Shown: positions 20,225 through 29,276 of the stretch, in pieces | Position numbering within the stretch: position 1 is the stretch's first letter | How the letters are laid out: the number at the start of each line of letters is the position of its first letter | DNA from: Polynucleobacter sp. AM-7D1 | GTDB taxonomy: Bacteria > Pseudomonadota > Gammaproteobacteria > Burkholderiales > Burkholderiaceae | NCBI RefSeq assembly: GCF_018688455.1 | Contig: NZ_CP061319.1 | Span: 1,364,001-1,428,000, forward strand | Length of the DNA: 64,000 nt | Direction: 5' to 3' | The notes under the pieces: model-generated | Told to the model about the DNA's origin: nothing | Seen by the model: the letters and a program-made list of their open reading frames with translations, nothing else | The model's database searches: none | Made by a program: the position numbers and the translations under genes

Positions 20225-21236
20225 TTTGAGGTAATTCAAAGTTGTTCATCATGGCAGTAAATTCAGCAGGTAATGGTGATTCGATACGCATTTTCTCGCC
20301 AGTTCGGGGATGGGTAAAGCCAGCTAAGTGAGCATGCAAATACAAGCGTTTGGATTTCACAATCTTGTCTTGGTCTTCAAAGCCGTACTTATCATCACCC
20401 AAAATGGAATGACCTAATTTCTGGAGGTGCACGCGGATTTGATGAGTACGCCCGGTTTTTAACTGAGCCTCTGCCAAGGTAATAACATCCTCCCCCCGCT
20501 TCATTACTTTGGTAACACGCAAAGCCGTATGACTTGGTAGCCCATCTGGGTCAACGCGCACTCGGCGCTCGCCATTGGCCAGCAGGTATTTATGTAATGC
20601 AAATTTCAGTTGCATGGTGCCTGCACCTTGAGCAATCTCGCCATGGGCTAGCAAGTAGTAACGCTTGTCTGTTTGACCTTCGCGGATCTGGCGATGCAAT
20701 TCCACCAAGGCACTGCGCTTTTTAGCCAAGAGTAGGACGCCGGAGGTATCTCGATCCAAACGGTGTACCAATTCCAAAAATTTGAGCTCAGGCCGTGTAA
20801 TACGTAAGGTCTCAATCACGCCCAGGGCAATGCCTGAACCACCATGAACCGCCAAACCTGCTGGTTTGTTTACTATTAATAAAGCTTCATCCTCAAACAA
20901 AATCGGCATTTTGTCGGAATAGCCCTGTGCCCGATTCTTAGTTTGGGCGGTATTGACTGCCGCCATTTGAGCAGGTTCGGCTATCCGAACCGGAGGAACT
21001 CTGACTATATCCCCCTCTACCAATCGCGTAGTCGGCTCAGCCCTTTTCTTATTCACCCGAACCTCGCCAGAGCGAATAATTCGATAAACGTGGCTTTTAG
21101 GAACCCCTTTTGCCCAACGCAAGAGGTAATTATCCAAACGCTGACCAGCCTCTTCTGGACCAATGGTCTGAAGATGAACGGCGGCCGGAGCACTGGTTTT
21201 TACCTGCAAAGGCTTTGAAATGGGTTCGGATTTCAT
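20217..21236 (-). CDS. rluC: 23S rRNA pseudouridine synthase RluC
   Basis: Converts uridines 955, 2504 and 2580 (E. coli numbering) of 23S rRNA to pseudouridine. An N-terminal S4 domain (GQRLDNYLLRWAKGVPKSHVYRIIRSGEV, about residues 32-60) is followed by the RluA-type catalytic domain with the Asp in VHRLDRDTSGVLLLAKK. The RTHQIRVHL motif confirms the RluA/RluC/RluD class. The length of 339 residues is normal. RluC sits next to rne in E. coli too, where the two are divergent as here, which supports RluC over RluD. Confidence 0.93.
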   Translation of the reverse strand: MKSEPISKPLQVKTSAPAAVHLQTIGPEEAGQRLDNYLLRWAKGVPKSHVYRIIRSGEVRVNKKRAEPTTRLVEGDIVRVPPVRIAEPAQMAAVNTAQTKNRAQGYSDKMPILFEDEALLIVNKPAGLAVHGGSGIALGVIETLRITRPELKFLELVHRLDRDTSGVLLLAKKRSALVELHRQIREGQTDKRYYLLAHGEIAQGAGTMQLKFALHKYLLANGERRVRVDPDGLPSHTALRVTKVMKRGEDVITLAEAQLKTGRTHQIRVHLQKLGHSILGDDKYGFEDQDKIVKSKRLYLHAHLAGFTHPRTGEKMRIESPLPAEFTAMMNNFELPQNA

Positions 21237-21292
21237 GATTTATCTCTCTTGCCACCCCGACGGGGGTCGACAAGGGACTTAACAATACCCCA

Positions 21293-21318
21293 TTGTCCTT
21301 CAACTTGTGCCGTATAAT
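21293..21318 (+). promoter_or_regulatory. Candidate rne promoter
   Basis: A perfect TATAAT is at 21313-21318, about 380 nt upstream of the rne start. The best TTGTCC-like -35 element, at 21293-21298, is only 14 bp away, so the -35 assignment is weak. The location between divergent rluC and rne and the start of a GC-rich structured stretch just downstream support this as the rne transcription start region. Confidence 0.45.
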
Positions 21319-21319
21319 C

Positions 21320-21696
21320 AACGCTCTAGCCAATTTATTGGCCCGAGACAAGCCTGGTTCAGGCGTGAATCGTGGAGCTTGGAGTCGCCCTTAATAGACT
21401 CCCGGGGTTGCCCCTCCCCCGTTGTAATGAGGCGCAGGGTTGGTGTGCCGTATGCCGCGACCCGCGATTAGAAGACAGTTTTCAGGCGCGCGCCTGCATT
21501 GATGACCTAAAGGAGGTCTCTGCGGCGATCGTCAAGTGTGGCACCGGTTTAACAACATTGAACTTGGTGTACCAGGCAGTAAATGCTTGGATTGGCTTGA
21601 TCCACACTCCAAAGCCGCGAATGGGCTATGCCCCAAGCGGTATCTAACCTGTCCCTAACGCAGCGCGCAACGACGCACTCCCAATAGGAGAGTGTT
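21320..21696 (+). promoter_or_regulatory. Long structured 5' leader of rne
   Basis: The 460-bp gap between rluC and rne is mostly this leader. It is rich in inverted repeats on the sense strand: GGAGTC (21381-21386) with GACTCC (21397-21402), GGGG/CCCC around a 3-nt loop (21404-21414), the 14-nt palindrome CAGGCGCGCGCCTG (21483-21496), and GACCT/AGGTC (21504-21518) with an AAAGG loop. It ends with AGGAGA about 7 nt before the rne ATG. In other bacteria the long rne leader mediates autoregulation by RNase E cleavage; the same role here is inference. An ORF of 91 codons spans it but shows no family features. Confidence 0.6.
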
Positions 21697-24339
21697 ATGA
21701 AACGCATGTTATTTAATGCAACTCAACAAGAAGAGTTGCGAGTTGCCATCGTCGATGGTCAAAAACTCATCGATATCGATATCGAAGCTGCCGGTCGCGA
21801 ACAACGCAAAGGCAATATTTACAAAGGTGTTATTACCCGCATTGAGCCTTCGCTCGAGGCTTGCTTTGTAAATTACGGCGAAGAACGCCATGGCTTCCTG
21901 CCATTTAAAGAAGTTGCCCGCACCTACTTTAAAGAGGGTATTGATGTCCGTAATGCCTCTATTAAGGATGCATTGCGTGAAGGCCAAGAAATCATCGTCC
22001 AGGTGGAAAAAGAAGAGCGTGGCCAAAAAGGTGCCGCTCTCACTTCTTTTGTCTCACTGGCAGGTCGCTATTTGGTATTAATGCCAAATAACCCACGTGG
22101 AGGCGGCGTTTCTCGTCGCATCGAAGGCGAAGATCGTCAAGAACTCCGTGAAGCAATGTCCCAATTACAAGTACCAGATGGTATGAGCATCATTGCTCGT
22201 ACAGCCGGTATTGGCCGCGATGCTACTGAATTGCAGTGGGATTTAAGCTATCTCATGCAGTTGTGGACTGCGATTGATGAGGCCGCTAAAGGCAATTCAG
22301 CACCATTATTGATTTACCTTGAATCCAGCTTAGTGATTCGTGCGATTCGTGATTACTTCCAACCAGATATTGGTGAGATTCTCATCGATACGGATGACAT
22401 CTACGAGCAAGCTGCAGCCTTTATGTCTGTAGTAATGCCGGATAACTTGCCTAGAGTGAAGCGTTACCAGGACGATGTTCCATTGTTCTCCCGCTTCCAA
22501 ATCGAGCATCAGATTGAAACTGCTTACTCACGTACCGTACCATTGCCATCCGGCGGCGCGATCGTGATTGACCATACTGAAGCTTTAGTTTCAGTAGACG
22601 TCAACTCTGCACGCGCAACCCGCGGCTCTGATATTGAAGAGACTGCTACCCGCACCAATTTAGAAGCTGCTGATGAAATCGCTCGTCAAGCACGTTTACG
22701 TGACTTGGGTGGCTTGATCGTGATCGACTTCATTGACATGGAATCGAGCAAGGCACAAAAGGATGTTGAGAATCGTTTGCGCGATGCTCTGCGCCATGAC
22801 CGCGCTCGTGTCCAGATGGGTAAGATTTCCAAGTTTGGTTTGATGGAAATGTCACGCCAGCGTTTACGCCCTGCTCTGTCTGAGGGCAGCCATGTAACTT
22901 GCCCACGTTGTAACGGCACAGGCCACATCCGCGATACCGAATCTTCTGCATTGCAAGTCTTGCGCATCATCCAAGAAGAGGCAATGAAAGAAAACACTGC
23001 TGCTATTCATTCACAAGTTCCAGTCGAAGTGGCTGCATTCTTGCTCAATGAGAAGCGCGCTGAAGTCATCAAGATTGAGACACGCTTCAAAGTCAATGTC
23101 TTAATGATTCCAAACAAGCATCTAGAAACTCCACATTACAAGCTTGAGCGTTTACGCCATGACGATCCGCGTCTTGACGATCAGAAGGCTAGCTATGTGA
23201 TGGCTGAAGAAGCTGCTGCTGAACTCGAAACAGATACTGCAGTAAGTCGCAAAGATGCAGATGTCAAAGTTCGCCCAGAGGCTGCTGTTAAAGGTATTAC
23301 GCCAAATGCACCAGCACCTGTAAGTCAGCCACGTCCTGCGCGTACTGAAAAAGCCAGCACTGAAACTGCGAGCTCCGGTGGATTCTTCGGATTTATTAAG
23401 AGCCTATTCTCTTCAACACCTGCGCCAGAAGTGAAGCCTGCTCCAAGCGCACCACGTGGTCGCAATCAAAACAATCGCAACGGCAATAACCGCAACCGTG
23501 GTCGTCGTGGCGAACGTAGTGATCGCGGTGAGCGTCCAGTTGAAGGTGCAGCAAGCGCCGAAGGTACAAATGCTCCACGCGAAGCGGGTTCAAGTAGAGG
23601 TCGTCAAGATGGTCGCAACCGCAATGGCAATAACGGCAATCGCAATCAAAATCCAAGACCAGAAAATCCAGCTGCGGTAACTCCAGCTACTGAGGCTGCT
23701 CCAGGTACTGATACAGCACCGAGTGCGGATGGTGAAGAGCGTCGTGGTCGTGGTCGCAACCGTCGTGGTCGTGGTCGTGGTCAACGTGGTGAGCGCACCG
23801 AGTCTACTGGTGATGCAGCGATTGCTTCTGTTGTTGCAGTAGCCACTTCATTCTCAGGTCCTCCAGTTGGAATGGCTGGGGCATCTGCTTCCATGCCGAT
23901 TCAGAATATCGCTCAAAGCTTTGGAAACAGTGTTGCACCAGCAGCTTCGAATGAAGTGAAAGAGCGTGCACCTCGCGCACCTAGAGAGCAACGTGCACCG
24001 CGTCAAAGCAATCGCCCTGATAACGCTGCAACAGCCCCTACCGCACAGGCAGTGGTCACATCAGTAACAGGAGCTGCAATTGAAGTCATTGCCAAGCCAG
24101 TACCTGAGCTTCCTAAGGTTGCCTTCCAAGCACTCGAAGAGACTCCATTGCATAGCGTGGTTCAATCTGCCGGCATGGTCTGGGTAGCAACAGACTCTAG
24201 CAAGCATCAAGAAGCACAATCGCAAATCAAAGCTGAGCCAGAAGTTTTGCCTATGGGCAGAACTCCAAAGGCTCCTGTTAACCTGCAAACTGGTCCAATG
24301 GTTTTAGTTGAAACCGGCGGCCAAGAAAAAACGGTTTAA
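21697..24339 (+). CDS. rne: Ribonuclease E
   Basis: Endoribonuclease of mRNA decay and of rRNA/tRNA processing, and scaffold of the degradosome. The 880 residues comprise the catalytic half (1-510) and a low-complexity tail. The S1 domain starts at about residue 38; metal ligands Asp301 ([13 protein letters not shown]) and Asp344 (VIDFIDMES) and the Zn-link Cys402/Cys405 (TCPRCNGTG) align with E. coli positions 303, 346, 404 and 407. At 561-573 a [13 protein letters not shown] segment could form the membrane-binding amphipathic helix. Residues about 585-800 are rich in Arg, Gly, Asn and Ala, and a less repetitive C-terminal block ([19 protein letters not shown]) may bind a partner. Confidence 0.97.
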   Translation: MKRMLFNATQQEELRVAIVDGQKLIDIDIEAAGREQRKGNIYKGVITRIEPSLEACFVNYGEERHGFLPFKEVARTYFKEGIDVRNASIKDALREGQEIIVQVEKEERGQKGAALTSFVSLAGRYLVLMPNNPRGGGVSRRIEGEDRQELREAMSQLQVPDGMSIIARTAGIGRDATELQWDLSYLMQLWTAIDEAAKGNSAPLLIYLESSLVIRAIRDYFQPDIGEILIDTDDIYEQAAAFMSVVMPDNLPRVKRYQDDVPLFSRFQIEHQIETAYSRTVPLPSGGAIVIDHTEALVSVDVNSARATRGSDIEETATRTNLEAADEIARQARLRDLGGLIVIDFIDMESSKAQKDVENRLRDALRHDRARVQMGKISKFGLMEMSRQRLRPALSEGSHVTCPRCNGTGHIRDTESSALQVLRIIQEEAMKENTAAIHSQVPVEVAAFLLNEKRAEVIKIETRFKVNVLMIPNKHLETPHYKLERLRHDDPRLDDQKASYVMAEEAAAELETDTAVSRKDADVKVRPEAAVKGITPNAPAPVSQPRPARTEKASTETASSGGFFGFIKSLFSSTPAPEVKPAPSAPRGRNQNNRNGNNRNRGRRGERSDRGERPVEGAASAEGTNAPREAGSSRGRQDGRNRNGNNGNRNQNPRPENPAAVTPATEAAPGTDTAPSADGEERRGRGRNRRGRGRGQRGERTESTGDAAIASVVAVATSFSGPPVGMAGASASMPIQNIAQSFGNSVAPAASNEVKERAPRAPREQRAPRQSNRPDNAATAPTAQAVVTSVTGAAIEVIAKPVPELPKVAFQALEETPLHSVVQSAGMVWVATDSSKHQEAQSQIKAEPEVLPMGRTPKAPVNLQTGPMVLVETGGQEKTV

Positions 24340-24386
24340 TCGAATTTCTCCAGACTGCTATTTATCCCACAAGGATATTTGGCAGT

Positions 24387-24416
24387 TTGGCAGAAACACC
24401 GTTTCACAGCCATAAT
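24387..24416 (+). promoter_or_regulatory. Candidate promoter directly before moaA
   Basis: TTGGCA (24387-24392) and CATAAT (24411-24416) are separated by 18 bp. The moaA ATG is only 5 nt past the -10 box, so transcription would begin at or near the ATG and give a leaderless or nearly leaderless mRNA. No Shine-Dalgarno sequence is visible before this ATG, which agrees. Confidence 0.4.
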
Positions 24417-24421
24417 GAGAC

Positions 24422-25534
24422 ATGGTTGAAAAAGTCATTCCCATACGTGTAGATGAAGGCAAAGGCCTTACGCCGTCCATTCCTGGGCAGCTTGTTGCCG
24501 CCAATACTTCAAGCAAAGATACTCGCGGGCGCCCTCTTCGTGATTTACGAATCTCCGTAACTGATCGATGTAATTTCCGCTGCACCTATTGCATGCCTAA
24601 GGAAATCTTCGACAAAGACTATCCCTACCTCTCCCATAGTGATTTACTGAGCTTTGAAGAAATTACTCGGCTTACAACGATCTTTGCTTCTCTGGGTGTA
24701 GAAAAAATTCGCCTCACTGGTGGCGAGCCTTTGCTACGTAAAAATCTCGAAGTACTTGTTGAAATGCTCGCCAAGATTCGTACTACGACAGATCAAGCAC
24801 TTGATCTAACACTCACTACCAATGGCAGCATATTACGCAAGAAGGCTGCCGCATTGAAAGCAGCAGGCTTGCAGCGCTTGACGATTAGTCTTGATGGATT
24901 GAATGACGACATCTTCAAAAAAATGAATGATGTCGACTTTCCGGTCACAGATGTGCTTGATGGAATTGCTGCAGCTCAAGAAGCAGGCTTCACTAATCTC
25001 AAAGTCAACATGGTTGTTAAGAAGGGTACTAATGACCAAGAGATTATTGGCATGGCCAAGCACTTCAAAGGTAGTGGTGTGACACTTCGCTTTATTGAAT
25101 TTATGGATGTGGGCAGCTCGAATGGTTGGGATATGTCACAAGTACTCCCCTCACAAGAAGTTGCCAATCGTATTAACGCTGTCTTTCCGATTGAGCCTAT
25201 TGAGGCCAACTATCCTGGTGAGGTAGCTCAGCGCTGGCGTTATCTAGATGGCTCTGGTGAGATTGGCTTTATTTCCAGTGTCACACAAACCTTCTGTCAC
25301 GAGTGCACGCGTGCTCGCATTTCTACCGATGGTCAAATGTATCTTTGCTTGTTTGCAAACGAAGGTTTTGATTTCAAAACCCTCTTGCGTTCTGGTAGAA
25401 GTGATTTAGAAATTGCCAATGCCATCATGTCTACATGGTCTGGGCGCAATGATCACTATTCAGAAATTCGGGGATCCAATACCGCCGGATCCAAATCCTC
25501 GCGCAAGGTAGAAATGTCCTACATCGGCGGCTAA
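24422..25534 (+). CDS. moaA: GTP 3',8-cyclase MoaA
   Basis: Radical-SAM enzyme that starts molybdenum-cofactor synthesis by converting GTP to 3',8-cyclo-dihydro-GTP. The N-terminal [4Fe-4S] motif is Cys50, Cys54, Cys57 in [10 protein letters not shown]; the second cluster uses cysteines in [10 protein letters not shown] and further on in MYLCLF. The protein ends in the double glycine (SYIGG) that is needed for activity. The length of 370 residues includes a 40-residue N-terminal extension. It overlaps mobA by one base. Confidence 0.97.
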   Translation: MVEKVIPIRVDEGKGLTPSIPGQLVAANTSSKDTRGRPLRDLRISVTDRCNFRCTYCMPKEIFDKDYPYLSHSDLLSFEEITRLTTIFASLGVEKIRLTGGEPLLRKNLEVLVEMLAKIRTTTDQALDLTLTTNGSILRKKAAALKAAGLQRLTISLDGLNDDIFKKMNDVDFPVTDVLDGIAAAQEAGFTNLKVNMVVKKGTNDQEIIGMAKHFKGSGVTLRFIEFMDVGSSNGWDMSQVLPSQEVANRINAVFPIEPIEANYPGEVAQRWRYLDGSGEIGFISSVTQTFCHECTRARISTDGQMYLCLFANEGFDFKTLLRSGRSDLEIANAIMSTWSGRNDHYSEIRGSNTAGSKSSRKVEMSYIGG

Positions 25535-26148
25535 TGATTACCTCAGAACACATTACTGGACTCATTTTGGCAGGAGGTCGCGCTCAGAGAATGGGTGGCA
25601 TCGATAAGGGCTTAATTCCCTTTCATGGCAAGCCTCTAATTGAATCTGCCATTAGTCGACTCAAGCCTCAAGTCGGCACCATTCTGATTAATGCCAACCG
25701 CAGCATTACCAAGTATGCACACTATGGTTACCCGGTATTCATGGATGAAACCCCTGACTTCTCCGGCCCCTTAGCTGGTTTTTCAGTAGGTCTCAAGCAC
25801 TGCAAAACACCATACTTACTCACATCACCCTGCGACTCCCCTTTATTACCGGAAGATCTTGCCCAAAAAATGGCAGACGAACTGGAGAGCAATAATTTAG
25901 AGCTCGTCTTTGCTTCCTCAAAGGAAGACGATGGCAAGATTTGGTCTCAGCCTGTCTTTTGTTTAATGAAAAGCAGTTTGAAAGACTCTTTAGATTCCTT
26001 TTTAAGTAAAGGCGATTTAAAAATTGATCGCTGGTTTAAAGAGTTGCAATCTGGCACGGTTGTTTTTGAAAATCCACAAGCGTTTGCCAATGTGAACACA
26101 CCAGAAGAGTTAGCAGTTTTAGAAAAAATATCTTCATGTCAAACTTAA
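25534..26148 (+). CDS. mobA: Molybdenum cofactor guanylyltransferase
   Basis: Adds GMP to molybdopterin-Mo to form the MGD cofactor used by DMSO-reductase-family enzymes such as nitrate reductase and formate dehydrogenase. The nucleotidyltransferase signature LILAGGRAQRMGGIDKGLIP is at residues 10-29. At 204 residues it is normal. Its ATG overlaps the moaA stop (TAATG) and its end overlaps moeA by 13 bp, so the three genes form a translationally coupled operon. Confidence 0.95.
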   Translation: MITSEHITGLILAGGRAQRMGGIDKGLIPFHGKPLIESAISRLKPQVGTILINANRSITKYAHYGYPVFMDETPDFSGPLAGFSVGLKHCKTPYLLTSPCDSPLLPEDLAQKMADELESNNLELVFASSKEDDGKIWSQPVFCLMKSSLKDSLDSFLSKGDLKIDRWFKELQSGTVVFENPQAFANVNTPEELAVLEKISSCQT

Positions 26149-27467
26149 AGCACATACCTCCAAGTGATCCGATTTATATCAGTGGCTCACTACATGTAGA
26201 TCAAGCTCGCATAGCGATCTCCGATCTAGTAAAAGACTTAATCGCAGAATCGCATGAAGGCGCTGAGTCTGGTGCTATTGAATGCATCACATTGGATCAA
26301 GCAATCAATCGCATCCTGGCGAAAGATTTACTTTCACCGATTGATGTTCCAGTTGCAGATAACTCAGCAATGGATGGCTTTGCATTTCATGGGGATTGCT
26401 TAGGTCAAAGCGAAGACCTTATTAGTCTCAAAGTGATCGGTACTGCCTTTGCTGGCAAGCCCTATGAGGGCAGTATTGCTCCAGGTGAATGCATCAAGAT
26501 CATGACAGGCGCCTTAATGCCAGGCGACTGCGATACCGTGATTCCCCAGGAATTTACAGAACCCCACAGTCCTGGTGATGACTCGATCGTGTCATTCAAA
26601 GCCAATCGAGTGAAGCGTGGTGAAAACCGACGCTTACGTGGAGAAGACTTACAACAAGGTAAGCCAGCAATTACTGCAGGGCGTTTATTGCGCCCCTCTG
26701 ATCTCGGTCTTGCTGCCTCCCTTGGCATCTCCGAACTTGAAGTCCATCGAAAGTTAAGGGTAGCCATACTCTCTTCAGGTGATGAATTACGTCCATTGGG
26801 ACAAGAATTAGAAGCTGGCAATATTTACGATAGCAATCGCTATAGCTTGATCGGATTACTCAAGCGCCTGGACTTAGAAATCATTGATTGCGGAATTGTG
26901 CGTGATGATCCCGCCTCACTGAAAGCTGCCTTTGTAGATGCTGCCTCAAAAGCAGATGTCCTCGTCTCTTCTGGTGGCGTCTCTGCTGGTGAAGCAGACT
27001 TCACTAAGCAAATCATGCAAGAACTCGGTGATGTCGGGTTTTGGAAAATCGCTATGCGGCCAGGTCGCCCCATGGCTTTTGGGATGCTGAGGCCAGTTCA
27101 AGGCTCCAGCCGTAAAACCCTCTTCTTTGGCTTGCCTGGAAATCCAGTAGCAGTGATGGTGACTTTCTATCAATTTGTGCGCTCTGCTTTATTACAACTC
27201 AATGGCGCAAGCCAGACTGAGCCACCAATCATGCAGGCGATTGCCGAGGCGCCCATTAGAAAACGTCCAGGCCGGACAGAGTTTCAACGCGCCATTTTGG
27301 AGCGCGGCGCAGACGGAAAGCCTATGGTCAAACTGACTGGCAGCCAAGGTGCTGGAATTTTGCGATCTATGAGTGAAGCAAATTGTTTTGTGATTCTGTC
27401 TCACGAGCAGGGAAATGTGGCTGCTGGGGACTGGGTAGATGTGGCGCTTTTCGACGGACTGCTTTAA
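26136..27467 (+). CDS. moeA: Molybdopterin molybdenumtransferase MoeA
   Basis: Inserts molybdate into adenylylated molybdopterin. The 443-residue protein shows DNSAMDGFAFH near residue 71, the IMTGALMPGDCDTVIPQE block, and the MoCF-like domain with SSGGVSAGEADF and FFGLPGNPVAVMVTF. The fourth domain ends near the C-terminus. Mog, the enzyme that supplies its adenylylated substrate, is encoded at 34.3 kb. The start lies inside the end of mobA. Confidence 0.96.
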   Translation: MSNLKHIPPSDPIYISGSLHVDQARIAISDLVKDLIAESHEGAESGAIECITLDQAINRILAKDLLSPIDVPVADNSAMDGFAFHGDCLGQSEDLISLKVIGTAFAGKPYEGSIAPGECIKIMTGALMPGDCDTVIPQEFTEPHSPGDDSIVSFKANRVKRGENRRLRGEDLQQGKPAITAGRLLRPSDLGLAASLGISELEVHRKLRVAILSSGDELRPLGQELEAGNIYDSNRYSLIGLLKRLDLEIIDCGIVRDDPASLKAAFVDAASKADVLVSSGGVSAGEADFTKQIMQELGDVGFWKIAMRPGRPMAFGMLRPVQGSSRKTLFFGLPGNPVAVMVTFYQFVRSALLQLNGASQTEPPIMQAIAEAPIRKRPGRTEFQRAILERGADGKPMVKLTGSQGAGILRSMSEANCFVILSHEQGNVAAGDWVDVALFDGLL

Positions 27468-27478
27468 GATTGCACCTC

Positions 27479-27772
27479 ATGAAACTCACCAAAAAAGAAA
27501 TTGTCTTCCTAGACCCAATGCATACCGCCAAAACTCTGGTTTTGGTTTACCTCTGCTTCTCTGTTCCAATTGTGTTGTTAGCCTTATTTGTGGCATTCAT
27601 TCGTGATGGTGCGATACCTGGATTTACTGTGCTATCAGCACTGATATTGAATGCCTTACTTGGCTTTGCACTGCTGTGGATTGCTTGCAAGGTTTACAAC
27701 TGGGTAGCAGGAAAATTTGGTGGGATCGAACTAGCTCTTCGTGAGCTTCCAGAAGAAATTGAAGCCGACTAA
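27479..27772 (+). CDS. Small two-helix membrane protein of unknown function
   Basis: A 97-residue protein, not assigned to a function. It has two predicted membrane segments at about residues 18-38 (LVLVYLCFSVPIVLLALFVAF) and 48-70 (FTVLSALILNALLGFALLWIACKV), with a C-terminal cytosolic tail KFGGIELALRELPEEIEAD. The tail resembles the last part of some small bacterial membrane proteins in which a helix pair is followed by an FGG-I-L motif. The ATG at 27479 follows the moeA stop by 11 bp; a longer frame from 27383 lies inside moeA and is rejected. It probably shares the moaA-mobA-moeA transcript. Confidence 0.75.
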   Translation: MKLTKKEIVFLDPMHTAKTLVLVYLCFSVPIVLLALFVAFIRDGAIPGFTVLSALILNALLGFALLWIACKVYNWVAGKFGGIELALRELPEEIEAD

Positions 27773-27795
27773 TTTCTTAGTCGACTTCAATTTTT
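27761..27795 (+). terminator. Intrinsic terminator of the moaA-mobA-moeA operon
   Basis: A 12-bp stem (GAAGCCGACTAA with TTAGTCGACTTC, one mismatch) with a TTTC loop is followed by AATTTTTC. The left arm overlaps the final codons and stop codon of the small membrane protein gene. It separates this operon from the convergent 2-hydroxyacid dehydrogenase gene. Confidence 0.8.
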
Positions 27796-27818
27796 CAGCT
27801 TATTTAACTATCTCTTAC

Positions 27819-28832
27819 TTAAGCACTCAATACTTCAGTATTAATTAAGCTTGGTGGTTTTTTTCCATCAAGTGCTGCTCGTAAATTTTGCACTGCGAGA
27901 TCAACCATCGCTCTACGCGTTTTTTCTGTAGCACTGGCAATGTGTGGAGCCAACACAATATTGCTGCACTTGAGTAACTCTGGATGCACTTGAGGCTCAC
28001 CCTCAAAAACATCTAAGCCTGCCGCAAATATTTTTCCACTTTGTAATGCTTGCGCTAACGCCGCATCATCCACAATACCGCCGCGAGCAATATTAACCAG
28101 GGTTGCAGACGGTTTCATCATGGCGATTTCTGCAGCGCCAATCGTGTGATGATTTTGCGCTGTGTAAGGCAGAACTAGCACAACATGGTCGGCAGTGCGG
28201 AGCAATTCTTCTTTCGACACATAAGTAGCGCCGCAGGCTTTTTCATCAGCTTCAGATAAAGGTTTGCGATTGTGATAAATCACCTTCATTCCAAAACCTA
28301 AAGCACGCTTAGCAATCCCTTGACCAATACGGCCCATACCGATGATTCCAAGAGTGCTGTGATGCAAATCCATTCCTAATGGGTTAGTCACAATCGACCA
28401 TTGCCCCCACTTACCAGCTCGCACCCAATGTTCCGATTCCGTAATCCGCCTTGCAGTTGCCATTAATAAAGCAAAGCCAAAATCAGCCGTTGTATCCGTA
28501 AGAACATCAGGGGTATTAGAAGCCATGACTCCAGCAGCAGTAATCGCTGGGACATCAAAATTGTTATATCCGACAGAAATATTGGCGACCACCTTCAAAT
28601 TTTTAGCATCTGAAAGGGCGGAGGCATCAATCCGCTCACTACCTGTTACCAAAGCCCCCTCAACCTCTGAAAGCGCTTTTTTTAGCTCCTCAGGGGTCAT
28701 TACTTTATCGGGCTGGTTAGAGATAACCTCATAGGACTCCTCCAATTTGGCTAGCGCCTCAGGAAATATCGCCCTAGCGACCAAAATCTTGGGTTTGGAG
28801 GAAGTTGTGGAGTGATTTGCTGGAGTGTTCAT
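27819..28832 (-). CDS. D-isomer-specific 2-hydroxyacid dehydrogenase (glyoxylate/hydroxypyruvate or 2-ketogluconate reductase)
   Basis: NAD(P)H-dependent dehydrogenase of the D-2-hydroxyacid family, 337 residues. The cofactor loop is GIIGMGRIGQGIAKRALGFG, followed by VIYHNRK, where the Asn-Arg pair suggests NADPH preference. Catalytic residues are Arg in NIARGGIVDD, Glu in VFEGEP and His in LAPHIASAT. It most resembles GhrB/GyaR-type reductases of glyoxylate and hydroxypyruvate, but the exact substrate cannot be fixed from the sequence. It is monocistronic and divergent from fdxA. Confidence 0.87.
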   Translation of the reverse strand: MNTPANHSTTSSKPKILVARAIFPEALAKLEESYEVISNQPDKVMTPEELKKALSEVEGALVTGSERIDASALSDAKNLKVVANISVGYNNFDVPAITAAGVMASNTPDVLTDTTADFGFALLMATARRITESEHWVRAGKWGQWSIVTNPLGMDLHHSTLGIIGMGRIGQGIAKRALGFGMKVIYHNRKPLSEADEKACGATYVSKEELLRTADHVVLVLPYTAQNHHTIGAAEIAMMKPSATLVNIARGGIVDDAALAQALQSGKIFAAGLDVFEGEPQVHPELLKCSNIVLAPHIASATEKTRRAMVDLAVQNLRAALDGKKPPSLINTEVLSA

Positions 28833-28951
28833 AGCGTAACTTTACCTCATCTAAATTGCGGATTCTGCCTGAAAGATGGGCTGATTCAGCTAAAATTGAG
28901 TTTTTATAACTTGGCAGTCCATTGGTATGGACTCCTTACAAGTAAACCATC

Positions 28952-29275
28952 ATGACTTACGTTGTTACCGAAGCTTGTATCCGCTGCAAATACACTGATT
29001 GCGTTGATGTCTGCCCAGTCGATTGCTTTCGTGAAGGCCCTAACTTTTTAGTAATCGATCCTGATGAGTGCATCGATTGCGCGGTATGTGTACCTGAGTG
29101 CCCAGTCAACGCAATTTATGCAGAGGATGATGTGCCAGGTGATCAGCAGGCATTCATCAAACTCAATGCTGAATTGTCACCTGCATGGACATCGATTACC
29201 AAATCTAAAGCTGCACTGCCAGAGGCAGAAGAGTGGAAAGACGTTAAAAATAAACTTGACCAACTGGTAAAGTAA
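28952..29275 (+). CDS. fdxA: 7Fe-8S ferredoxin FdxA
   Basis: Low-potential electron carrier with one [3Fe-4S] and one [4Fe-4S] cluster. The 107-residue sequence has Cys9, Cys17 and Cys21 in the first CxxCxxxxCxxxCP motif and the second set in [16 protein letters not shown], plus the conserved C-terminal extension of the Azotobacter FdI/FdxA group. A ferredoxin reductase follows immediately and is its probable redox partner. Confidence 0.96.
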   Translation: MTYVVTEACIRCKYTDCVDVCPVDCFREGPNFLVIDPDECIDCAVCVPECPVNAIYAEDDVPGDQQAFIKLNAELSPAWTSITKSKAALPEAEEWKDVKNKLDQLVK

Positions 29276-29276
29276 A

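Noticed and set aside
21372..21647. 91-codon plus-strand frame inside the rne leader
   Set aside because: It begins with a GTG without ribosome site, covers the hairpin-rich leader and has no recognisable domain; better explained as untranslated RNA.
23396..23784. Minus-strand frames rich in Cys/His/Asp or Thr opposite the RNase E tail
   Set aside because: They are shadows of the repetitive Arg/Asn/Gly codons of rne, with biased composition and no start context.
23737..23785. Short tandem-like GGTCGT repeats
   Set aside because: They encode the Arg-Gly repeat of the RNase E tail in frame, so they are coding low complexity and not an independent repeat array.
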